A stretch of DNA of 64,000 nt from DASQDN01 sp963825845 (GTDB taxonomy: Bacteria > Acidobacteriota > Terriglobia > Bryobacterales > Bryobacteraceae): NCBI GenBank assembly GCA_963825845.1, contig CAWGVL010000061.1, positions 1 to 64,000 of the forward strand. Reading direction: 5' to 3'. A program made the position numbers and the translations under genes. This document shows positions 40,652 through 48,648 of this stretch, in pieces; the stretch's first letter is position 1, and each line of letters opens with the position of its first letter. The notes below the pieces were generated by a model. That model saw only the letters and a list, made by a program, of their open reading frames with translations, had not been told where the DNA came from and did no database searches.

Positions 40652-41044
40652 ATGTGTCCTGAATATGAGGATCTTCTCGTCGCCTACGATGCGTTAGAGC
40701 GTGAAGAGCGGGCTCACCTCGATGCGCACCTGAAACTGTGCCCTAGATGCTCCGATTACCTTTTGCTCCTATCCCACTTGGACAACAGCTTCAGCGCTTT
40801 GGGAGCAATGAAGGCTCCTAGTGGATTTCGCCGCTCGCTAAGCGAACGGCTTGACCGAGAAAGGAAGCTCTCTTTCGTTCCTGAAGTACTGGATTTCTTG
40901 GTTGGTGTAAGCTTCATACTACTTACGGGGCTAGGTCTCAGCCTTGCTGTCAACGAGGCATATTTGCTGCCGACCGTAATTCTCCTCCTCTTTGGACTCT
41001 CGGTTTGGGCTGGACTTCAGGCATACAACGAACTTCGCACATAG
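40652..41044 (+). CDS. Zinc-finger anti-sigma factor
   Basis: A 131-residue membrane protein preceded by a strong AGGAGG (40637-40642). The N-terminus CPEYEDLLVAYDALEREERAHLDAHLKLCPRCSDYL holds the ZAS motif H-x3-C-x2-C that binds zinc and holds the sigma factor. Two helices follow (LVGVSFILLTGLGLSLAV, LPTVILLLFGLSVWAGLQA). It should hold the ECF sigma inactive at the membrane until released by a signal not evident here. Confidence 0.88.
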   Translation: MCPEYEDLLVAYDALEREERAHLDAHLKLCPRCSDYLLLLSHLDNSFSALGAMKAPSGFRRSLSERLDRERKLSFVPEVLDFLVGVSFILLTGLGLSLAVNEAYLLPTVILLLFGLSVWAGLQAYNELRT

Positions 41045-41257
41045 CGCGACGCGGCAAAGGAAGACTCGGTCTCTAACGCCAGAGAACCGCGGAGTCGAGA
41101 AGTGTTATCGGCGACTGTCCGGATTCGGATTGGTAAACGGCGCTATCGGAATGTGGGCCAAGTGTCCGACAAGTAAACTCCTGCCAGGCCTGTCCGTCAG
41201 GTCAAGTTCAGGCTATTACACGGGACACGACCAGTGAGAGTTCACAAGGTGAAAGTT

Positions 41258-42073
41258 TCAGGACTTTCCCATCAATCCCAAGCGAGACATCCATTGCCCG
41301 AGCAGGTCCGTCCACACATCGCACGACTTGCCTTTCTTGTTCATGCCGAACCCATGCCCGCCATCGCTGAACACGTGCAACTCGGCTGGTATTTTGGCCT
41401 TTTTCCAGTTGTCGGCTAACCCTGTCGCGGTGGTTGTCATTCTCGGGTTGTCATCAAAAGCGACGGCGATGAACAGAGGCGGCGCATCGGATGGGACCTG
41501 ATATCCGTCCGGAGCCACTGCGTAAATCGGGATGGCAAAATCCGGACGGCTTTCCGGTGTGTACTGCGTCGCCACACCGACTGCGAGATAACCGCCGGCG
41601 GAGAAACCCATTACTCCGATGCGCCTGGCATCCAGCTTCCATTCCTTTGCACGCTCACGAACGGTTCTCACGGCGAGCAGGCCGTCCTCTATGGCCGCTT
41701 TCTGACTCGCCTCCCTGCTCTCGAGCCCGACGCGATAACGTAAAACAAACGCTGTCACGCCCCGATCGTTCAGCCAGCGCGCGACATCCCGGCCCTCGTG
41801 TTCGATCGCAAGAATTGTGAATCCGCCACCCGGCGCAACAATAACCGCTGCTCCATTCGGCTTGGCGGCCGGATATACCTCCATTACAGGCCGCATAACT
41901 TTTCGGACCCATTTCTCCGCCGGATTCTTCACGTGCGGATTGTCAGACGGAGGTGTGTACCATTCCTCTCCGGCAGGGAGATCGGGCCGCAGAATGATTT
42001 GCTGCAGGTCAGCGCCACGCATGCCAAACACGCCAAGGAGCAATCCAGACATCAGGAAGAAGGTTTGTTTCAT
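41258..42073 (-). CDS. Exported alpha/beta hydrolase (esterase-like)
   Basis: A 271-residue secreted esterase/lipase-like enzyme. Signal MKQTFFLMSGLLLGVFGMRGA; the oxyanion region PGGGF (residues 81-85); nucleophile Ser158 in GFSAGG; Asp near 207-208; and His240 in DGGHGFG. The pattern resembles BD-FAE and acetyl-xylan-esterase-type proteins. It probably deacylates plant polysaccharides or similar esters; substrate not shown. Confidence 0.9.
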   Translation of the reverse strand: MKQTFFLMSGLLLGVFGMRGADLQQIILRPDLPAGEEWYTPPSDNPHVKNPAEKWVRKVMRPVMEVYPAAKPNGAAVIVAPGGGFTILAIEHEGRDVARWLNDRGVTAFVLRYRVGLESREASQKAAIEDGLLAVRTVRERAKEWKLDARRIGVMGFSAGGYLAVGVATQYTPESRPDFAIPIYAVAPDGYQVPSDAPPLFIAVAFDDNPRMTTTATGLADNWKKAKIPAELHVFSDGGHGFGMNKKGKSCDVWTDLLGQWMSRLGLMGKS

Positions 42074-42143
42074 CCGTAAACTCCGCGCCGCGCCGCGGCG
42101 TACTCAATTGTATCGGAAGCATGAGTATGTACAAACCGATAAG

Positions 42144-43466
42144 ATGAGCGCTATGCGCCGCCGTGCATTCCTTGCCCTCGCCGTGAGACACTCCGCCCGT
42201 TTGGCTACATTCGAGGCGGACGTCACTCCGCCTCCGCGAGCACCACTATGCTATGGGCTGGTTACGCCTGTGGTTCGAGTCGACGATCCGCTGAAAGCTC
42301 GCGGCGTGGTCCTTTATCCCGATCGCCAGAAGCCGATTGTACTGTGCTCGGTCGATTGGCTCGGTATCGGCAACTCGAGTCAGGACAGATGGAAGTCGGC
42401 GCTCGCCCGCGCGGCAGGAACGGAACCGGACCGTGTTGCCGTGCACACTGTTCACCAGCACGATGCTCCAGGATGCGATTTTTCGGCATCGGAACTACTC
42501 GGCGTTGATAACGTTCTCGAATCCACCGAGTTCTCGCGTCGTGCTCTTAACCGGGCCGCCGCTGCGGTACACGATGCGAAGCCGCGCCCATTGACCCACG
42601 TGTCGGCCGGACAGGCGCCAGTTGAACACGTTGCCTCGAATCGGCGGATCCTGGGTTCCGATGGCAAAGTTGTGTTTGTGCGGTACACGAAGTGTCGCGA
42701 CTCCCAATATTGCGATGCTCCCGAAGGCGTGATCGATCCGATGATGACCTCGATCGGTTTCTGGGATGGAGGCGATCGAATCGCCACGCTGAACTACTAT
42801 GCGACTCATCCGATGAGTCACTATGGCGACGGCGCGGTCAGCGCGGATTTCCCCGGTATTGCTCGCCGGGCGCAGGCCGGATTCTCTGTATACTTCACGG
42901 GCGCTGCAGGCAACATCGGCGCCGGCAAGTATAACAACGGAGCCCCGGAGGTACGGCAGGCGCTGGCAGACAGGCTTGCCGACGCAATGCGACGAGCTCG
43001 GGCCGCCGAACAGAAGCACGCCATTGACGCACTAGGCTGGACGACGGTTCCTGTCCGCCTGCCTCATCGCGAGGGTCGCGAATTCTCTGAAGAAGCGATC
43101 GTTTCCGAATTGAAAGATACGACCAAAGAGCCGAAATTCCGCGCCAATGCGGCCCGCTATCTGGCATGGCTCCGGTTGGGCAAGCTTGGCCGCACCCTTG
43201 CTGTCGCGTGCCTTCATGCGGGTCCTGTCCATGTCCTCCATGTTCCTGGAGAGCTATTCGTCGAATATCAACTTGCCGCGCGAAAAGAAAGAGGCAACGA
43301 CGTCGTCGCAATGGCTGCCTACGGCGACTACGGCCCGATGTACATCGGGACAGCTAAAGCATACGACCAGGGCGGGTACGAAACCGGTCCGGTTTCTCGC
43401 GTGTCACCACAGACAGAAGAGATTCTCCTCGAAGCGCAGCGAAAGGCGCTGAAGGGCTCCATGTAA
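42144..43466 (+). CDS. Ceramidase-like hydrolase of unknown substrate
   Basis: About 440 residues starting MSAMRRRAFLALAV (42144, or 42153). The central part resembles neutral/alkaline ceramidase-like proteins of Acidobacteria and Planctomycetes: TFEADVTPPP, VLCSVDWLGIG, VHTVHQHDAPG with its His pair, NYYATHPMSHYGDG, SADFPG, VYFTGAAGNIGAGKYNNG and GELFVEYQLAAR. The His residues fit a zinc site. A twin-Arg-like start (RRRAF) suggests export. It is divergent from the esterase at 41258. Confidence 0.75.
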   Translation: MSAMRRRAFLALAVRHSARLATFEADVTPPPRAPLCYGLVTPVVRVDDPLKARGVVLYPDRQKPIVLCSVDWLGIGNSSQDRWKSALARAAGTEPDRVAVHTVHQHDAPGCDFSASELLGVDNVLESTEFSRRALNRAAAAVHDAKPRPLTHVSAGQAPVEHVASNRRILGSDGKVVFVRYTKCRDSQYCDAPEGVIDPMMTSIGFWDGGDRIATLNYYATHPMSHYGDGAVSADFPGIARRAQAGFSVYFTGAAGNIGAGKYNNGAPEVRQALADRLADAMRRARAAEQKHAIDALGWTTVPVRLPHREGREFSEEAIVSELKDTTKEPKFRANAARYLAWLRLGKLGRTLAVACLHAGPVHVLHVPGELFVEYQLAARKERGNDVVAMAAYGDYGPMYIGTAKAYDQGGYETGPVSRVSPQTEEILLEAQRKALKGSM

Positions 43467-43491
43467 TTGACGGGCCGCCGTTGAACTCGGA

Positions 43492-44237
43492 CTACGAATC
43501 CGCTGATGGACACGGGTGGTAATCCGCTCCAGCGGCCAACTCTTCGATCCATCCGAGCATCCTGGCGTGATGCGAACCGCGCCAGTAGATCTTGCCGCAT
43601 TGCGAGCAGCGGCTGAATTCGTTCCTGGTCTGGCGGGTGTGCGGAGGCAGGAGATGTTCGACATCCTGCTTCGATACGGGGCAAAGATGACCATTGCAAT
43701 CCATGCACCGCTGGAATGGCGCGATGCGGCATTGGAGCGCGTACCGATGGGACACTTCTCGCAACTGGTTGTGGGGTTTGTCCGAACGGACGCAATACCC
43801 GTGCTCCACCTCACGCCGCTTGAGGAGTCCTACGTCCCGGGTGAGCAAAACGCGGTGCTCGCCGCTGGCGATCGATGCGAGCAGGACGTCGTCGGCGAAG
43901 CGGTCATACCAGGTGTCGAATCCGAGCATGCGCAGGTAAGCCGACAGCCTTCCTAAATGGCCGTCTACGACAAAGGTTGGATCAGCAAGCAGTATCGGCT
44001 CCGGGTAGGGGAAAACTTCAATACGGTCTCCTTCGGAGAGTTGCTCGGTCGAGGCGCGAAGTTCTCCGTTCACCGTCACACGGTCGAACTCGGTGTGAGG
44101 GACACCAGCGATTCCACGACATGCTTGATCGTGTCGGTTGGGCCGGTGAGATGCTCGAATTCGGCGTTACGCTTTGCAGGCGGCAGGAAATCGTTGAGTT
44201 CTCCGTGAAAGCGAAACGAAACGCGCCGGCCGATCAC
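43492..44237 (-). CDS. Mut7-C RNase with ubiquitin-like N-domain (one frameshift)
   Basis: A protein of about 248 residues. A GTG at 44237 opens an ubiquitin/MoaD-like domain (VSFRFHGELNDFLPPAKR); after a frame change near 44095 it continues with VTVNGELRASTEQLSEGDRIEVFPYPEP. The C-terminal Mut7-C PIN-like domain begins PTFVVDGHLGRLSAYLRMLGFDTWYD, with SGEHRVLLTRDVGLLKRR, and ends in a zinc ribbon (CMDC ... CSQCGKIYWRGSH). Mut7-C proteins are predicted RNases; the ubiquitin-like fusion is a known bacterial architecture. It is divergent from the M20 peptidase. Confidence 0.83.
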
Positions 44238-44313
44238 TGACTCTATTGTCGCCTAGATGAAAGATCCGGCCGACTACTACCGACTGTGTTCCATGGATGC
44301 TACTATCGGGCGC

Positions 44314-45714
44314 ATGTTGCTTCTGCGAGGAATTGCTGCCGTTTCCGCTTGTGTGTGCGCCAGCCTTGCCGCCGAGCCGGTGATCGATTGGGGTAAGGTC
44401 AACACCGAAACTCTTCGGCATTTTCAGTCGGTTGTTCGGATTAACAGCACCAATCCGCCGGGTAATGAAACCGGTGTCACGGATTATTTGCGGAGTGTTC
44501 TCGATTCGGAGGGCATTCCTTATAAGATCTTCGCGCTGGAGCCCGGGAGAGCCAACCTGGTTGCCCGAATCAAGGGAAACGGAAGCAAGAAGCCAATCCT
44601 TGTTCTGGGCCACACGGACACGGTGGGCATCCAGCGCGAGAAATGGCCGGTAGATCCGTTCGGCGCGGTGCTTCGCGATGGTTTCGTCTGGGGGCGCGGC
44701 ACTACGGACAACAAGGACATGGTTACCGCCGGCTTAATGCTGATGCTGCAGCTAAAACGGCTCAACGTGCCGCTTGACCGGGATGTCATCTATGTGGCTG
44801 AAGCGGGTGAGGAAAGTACTCCCCGTTTCGGCATCGAGTTCCTGATTGCTCAACATTGGCCCGAAATCGAAGCCGAGTACGCGTTAGCGGAAGGCGGATT
44901 TGTACACGCACAAAACGGACGGGTCCGATATCTTGAAGTCGCGACTACAGAGAAAGTGCCGCGAGGCGTGAAACTGGTCGCAACAGGCACGTCCGGACAC
45001 GGCTCGCGTCCTCGCCGGGACAATGCGGTCGGTCACCTTACGACAGCGGTCAGCCGGGTCTTTCAATGGCAACCGCCCATGCGTTTAAACGACACCACGC
45101 GAACGTTTTTTGAACGCCTCGCGACTATTAGTCCACCGGAAGAAGCGGCCCGGTACAACGGACTCGTCGATCCACAAAAGAGCGCGGCGATCCAGGACTA
45201 TTTCGCCCAGCACGATCTTGGAAAATATTCGATTCTGCGAACTACAATTTCACCGACGATGATCAGCGCGGGATTCCGGCAGAATGTGATTCCTTCTTCC
45301 GCGGAAGCAGTGCTCGATATTCGCGCGTTACCGGATGAGGATATGCCCAAGTTTTACGCTGAACTCACCCGTGTTATCAATGATCCCGCAATAAAGGTGG
45401 AGCCGGGGAATTCCTGGCGTCCCGCTGCTCCTCCGAGCCGCCTGGATACAGAAATGTTTCGGGCATTGGAAGCTACTCAGCGTCGTCTTTATCCCGGCGC
45501 GATTACGGTCCCGGGAATGGTGACAGGCGCAACGGATCTGGCCCAATTGCGCGCCAAAGGTGTGCAATGCTACGGCATCGGCCCGCAGTTCGACGAGGCT
45601 GAGTTCGCCGAGCATGGCTGGCACAGCGACGTGGAGCGCCTATCGGAAAACTCACTGTATGGACTGGTTCAGTTTGTCTGGCATTCCGTCTACGGGATTG
45701 CCGCCAGCCGTTGA
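44314..45714 (+). CDS. Exported M20 family peptidase
   Basis: About 466 residues from MLLLRGIAAVSACVCASLAA (44314), which gives a clean signal peptide; in-frame starts at 44257 and 44293 are also possible. Zinc ligands and catalytic residues are evident in VLGHTDTVG, GRGTTDNKDM, AEAGEES and the C-terminal EHGWHSDVE, with the dimerisation segment GTSGHGSRPRRDNAVGHL. Members include carboxypeptidases and acylases. Likely periplasmic; substrate unknown. Confidence 0.92.
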   Translation: MLLLRGIAAVSACVCASLAAEPVIDWGKVNTETLRHFQSVVRINSTNPPGNETGVTDYLRSVLDSEGIPYKIFALEPGRANLVARIKGNGSKKPILVLGHTDTVGIQREKWPVDPFGAVLRDGFVWGRGTTDNKDMVTAGLMLMLQLKRLNVPLDRDVIYVAEAGEESTPRFGIEFLIAQHWPEIEAEYALAEGGFVHAQNGRVRYLEVATTEKVPRGVKLVATGTSGHGSRPRRDNAVGHLTTAVSRVFQWQPPMRLNDTTRTFFERLATISPPEEAARYNGLVDPQKSAAIQDYFAQHDLGKYSILRTTISPTMISAGFRQNVIPSSAEAVLDIRALPDEDMPKFYAELTRVINDPAIKVEPGNSWRPAAPPSRLDTEMFRALEATQRRLYPGAITVPGMVTGATDLAQLRAKGVQCYGIGPQFDEAEFAEHGWHSDVERLSENSLYGLVQFVWHSVYGIAASR

Positions 45715-45779
45715 AGTACTTCGTAAAAACGCGAATCAAGACCTGCTAAAAAACCGCCGATATCCACTCGTACGTTGAC

Positions 45780-45800
45780 ATCATTTCAGGTTGAAATGAT
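45780..45800. promoter_or_regulatory. 9-bp inverted repeat upstream of kinase pseudogene
   Basis: ATCATTTCA (45780-45788) and TGAAATGAT (45792-45800) are perfect reverse complements with a GGT spacer. It sits 73 bases before the likely start of the decayed solute-binding/kinase gene and may have been its operator. Confidence 0.35.
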
Positions 45801-45873
45801 TTGTACCTATACGAACCGACCGCTCTGGATAATAATATCCTTTGCTCCGAACATCTCCAGTACCGGGGGCCGA

Positions 45874-47172
45874 ATGTCACGGTGGTGCATGATGCTCGTC
45901 GTGATTTGCGCAGGACGCAGGACTACCCCGCCGGCGCCCGCGCCGCTGAAACTCAGTGTTCTGGGTTTTGGGCTGGAGGCGGGCGACCACTTAAAGCTGG
46001 ACGCTCTGGCCGAATATACCTCGAAAACAGGGATTCAGGTGGATCTGATTCCCACCCAGGGCACGTCCGCCGAGCAATTACCACTGGTTCTTGATCTTCT
46101 CCGGCATCATTCGAGTTCCCCCGACATCTTCCTAATCGACGGTACCTGGCCCGGTACGATTCATGAACACCTTCTGGAATCGCGCTCCGTATTTGAACGA
46201 CGAAGCCCGCAGGAACGCAAAGCCATTGCGCGGGAACAACACAATCGACGGTCGAATGTCGCCTTGTCTTTGTACATGAGCGGGGGCATGCTTTTTTACC
46301 GAGCGGATCTACTGAAAAAGTACGGATACTCCGCTCCTCCGAGTACGTGGAAACAATCGAAAGATATGGCGCTGCACATACCAAAACGCGAACGGCGCGA
46401 GAGAAAGCGATCGTTTTGGGGATATATTTGGCAAGGCGGCGAGTATGAAGGGCTGACCTGCAATGCGCTGGAATGGCAGGCCTCGTACGGAGCCGGCCGC
46501 ATTGTGGGGGACGATGGCGCGATCTCAGTAGACAACGCAGGTGCAGCGGAAGCCTTGAGCGACGCTGCGAGTTGGGTTGGATCGATCGCGCCCGCTGGCA
46601 GCGGGTGATTTCCGATACCGAATTCCGGTGAAAGGCAACGATGAGCTTGCGGAATTGTCCGGGGTCTTCAACCGTACAGCGGCGGACTTAGCCAACCTGT
46701 TCGAGGAGGTCCAGCGACGGCGAGCAGCCAAGCAAGCTGCGGAAGCGGCGCTTCACCATCGTGCGCAGGAACTCGCTCCGGCCAATGCTGACCTGGAGCA
46801 GTTTGCGTATTCAGCAAGTCACGATGTTAAGGAGCCCCTTCGGATCGTAGGTCTCTACAGCCAGTTGCTGAAAAGAAGCTACGGGGGTGAACTAGATGCA
46901 ACCGCGGACGAGTACATCGAGTTTGCTCATCGGGCCTCGCGACAGATGGAGCAGTCACGATTTCTTCCGATCCGCTTCCGAGCGTGCGGGCTCACGAGAT
47001 CCATGTACAGCAACTGTTTCACAATCTCATTGGTAACGGACGCAAGTACCCGGGTACCGGGATCGGGCTAGCGATCTGTCAGCGGATCATCGAGCGATAC
47101 GGCGGGAACATCTGGGTTGAGTCGGAACCCGGTCGCGGAGTGACATTCCGATTCACCATTCCAGCGGACTGA
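45874..47172 (+). pseudogene. Decayed solute-binding protein/histidine kinase fusion
   Basis: Remnant of a chimaeric sensor. The first part (to about 46605) matches a family 1 extracellular solute-binding protein (LSVLGFGLEAGDHLKLDAL, SPDIFLIDGTWPG, MLFYRADLLKKYGY), but it stops well short of normal length. It then jumps into a HAMP region (DFRYRIPVKGNDELAELSGVFNR) with no transmembrane segment between. A HisKA domain (EQFAYSASHDVKEPLRIVGLYSQLLKRSYGGELDATADEYIEF, H-box intact) is followed by a gap. DNA then encodes SVRAHEIHVQQLFHNLIGN, a second gap, and finally GTGIGLAICQRIIERYGGNIWVES. The middle of the HATPase domain, including the G1 box, is gone. Such block losses mean true decay. Confidence 0.75.
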
Positions 47173-47221
47173 GCGGACAAAAAATTTAAGTTTTCTTCAA
47201 CCATGCCGATGAAGGATATAT

Positions 47222-48568
47222 ATGTGCGCCGCTCCAGCCCTAGCCGCAAATGCGGGGTTCTATTACCCGGCGGAGGAGTATGTTCCGCCGGTTCCACCGC
47301 TTCCAGACAGCATCGAGGACACGGGATTGTCCTCAACGACAATCGAACAGCTCATTATTAAAATCCTGTATTTCCGAGGGGAGTTAATCGGGAGGGATCT
47401 TGCGAGAACGATCGGGTTGAGTTTCAGCATTATCGAAGAACTGGTCGAAAGCTTTAAACGCGGCCAGATGATTCAGATGAAGCGATCCGTCGGAATGGGC
47501 GCGGTGAGTGGTTACTACAGCCTGACGGAGAGCGGGCGCGTCCGAGCTCGTGAGTACTTGGAGGTCAATCAATATGTCGGGCCGGCTCCGGTGCCTGTGG
47601 CCCATTATGAGTGGATCACCCGCCGGCAAAAGCCGCAACCTGGCTGGCTGACTCGTCAGACGCTGGCCGAGGCCTATCGGGGCATGGTGCTGAGCTCGGA
47701 AATCCTGGAGCAAATAGGGCCAGCGGTGAGTTCCGGGAATTCGTTTCTGATCTATGGTCAACCTGGAAACGGAAAGACCTATCTGGCTGAGGCTCTGGTT
47801 AAGCTCGACTTGCAGTGTATCTATTTGCCCTACGCTATAGAAGCTCAGGGCTCCGTCATTCAGATCTACGATCCTGTCTTTCATCACATCGAAGAAGACG
47901 AAGAAGAGTCCGTATTGGCGGTGTCGGCAACACCGAGCTTCGACCGGCGCTGGTTCCGGTGCCGGCGACCCTTCATTGTGAGCGGCGGTGAGCTTTCTCT
48001 CGATATGCTCGATCTCACGTACAATCCCGCGTCAAAGATCTATGATGCGCCCCTCCAAATGAAGGCGAACAACGGGATTTATCTGATCGACGACTTCGGA
48101 CGTCAACGCTGCACACCCGCGGAGGTTCTGAATCGGTGGATCGTCCCGATGGAACGGCGTATCGATTACTTAACCCTGCGTACCGGGGGAAAAATCACCC
48201 TACCGTTCGAAGCATTCCTTGTGTTTTCTACCAACTTGAGACCCGATCAACTAGGGGATGAAGCATTTCTGCGCCGTATCGGCTACAAGATGCACCTGAA
48301 GAATCCGTCAGCCGATGAATTTATCGAGATCTTTCATCGACTGTGCGCCAAGCACGAGATCGACTGTGATTTTGGGTTGGCTGAATGGTTTGTTCGTCGG
48401 TATTACACCGTAACCGGAAAGCGTATGAGGCGATGCCAACCCCGGGACGTGATCTCTCACGCGCTCGACCTTATCCACTTTGAGAAGTTGCCTCCGGTCC
48501 TTTCGGAGGATCTGCTGGACCGGAGTTTTCGAACTTGCTTTGTTGAAGTCGGCGATATCGAGGGCTAG
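47222..48568 (+). CDS. Winged-helix AAA-type ATPase of unknown function
   Basis: A 448-residue cytoplasmic protein with GAAGGA at 47211-47216 before the start. Residues 35-115 form a MarR-like winged helix (IEQLIIKILYFRGELIGRDLARTIGLSFSIIEELV, then MGAVSGYYSLTESGRVRAREYL). The ATPase follows: Walker A GQPGNGKT (179-186), Walker B GIYLIDDFGR (285-294), a sensor-like VFSTNLRPDQLGDEAFLRRIGYK, and a helical lid (GKRMRRCQPRDVISHALDLIH). Relatives occur in Acidobacteria and Deltaproteobacteria, sometimes near pilus genes, but none are seen here. Role unknown; remodelling coupled to sensing is inference. Confidence 0.85.
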   Translation: MCAAPALAANAGFYYPAEEYVPPVPPLPDSIEDTGLSSTTIEQLIIKILYFRGELIGRDLARTIGLSFSIIEELVESFKRGQMIQMKRSVGMGAVSGYYSLTESGRVRAREYLEVNQYVGPAPVPVAHYEWITRRQKPQPGWLTRQTLAEAYRGMVLSSEILEQIGPAVSSGNSFLIYGQPGNGKTYLAEALVKLDLQCIYLPYAIEAQGSVIQIYDPVFHHIEEDEEESVLAVSATPSFDRRWFRCRRPFIVSGGELSLDMLDLTYNPASKIYDAPLQMKANNGIYLIDDFGRQRCTPAEVLNRWIVPMERRIDYLTLRTGGKITLPFEAFLVFSTNLRPDQLGDEAFLRRIGYKMHLKNPSADEFIEIFHRLCAKHEIDCDFGLAEWFVRRYYTVTGKRMRRCQPRDVISHALDLIHFEKLPPVLSEDLLDRSFRTCFVEVGDIEG

Positions 48569-48602
48569 CGTTCGCAGAGATTTTTCAGGAAGCAGAGAAA
48601 AT

Positions 48603-48636
48603 AGGGAGCAGCCTTTTCTTTTTCGGGCCGCTCCCT
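48603..48636. terminator. Hairpin between converging genes
   Basis: AGGGAGCAGCC (48603-48613) can pair with GGCCGCTCCCT (48626-48636) with a single mismatch, around a T-rich loop. It lies between the stops of the AAA ATPase and the ankyrin/heme gene, so it may act as a bidirectional terminator, though no clear T-run follows the stem. Confidence 0.4.
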
Positions 48637-48648
48637 CCAGTTTGGGGG

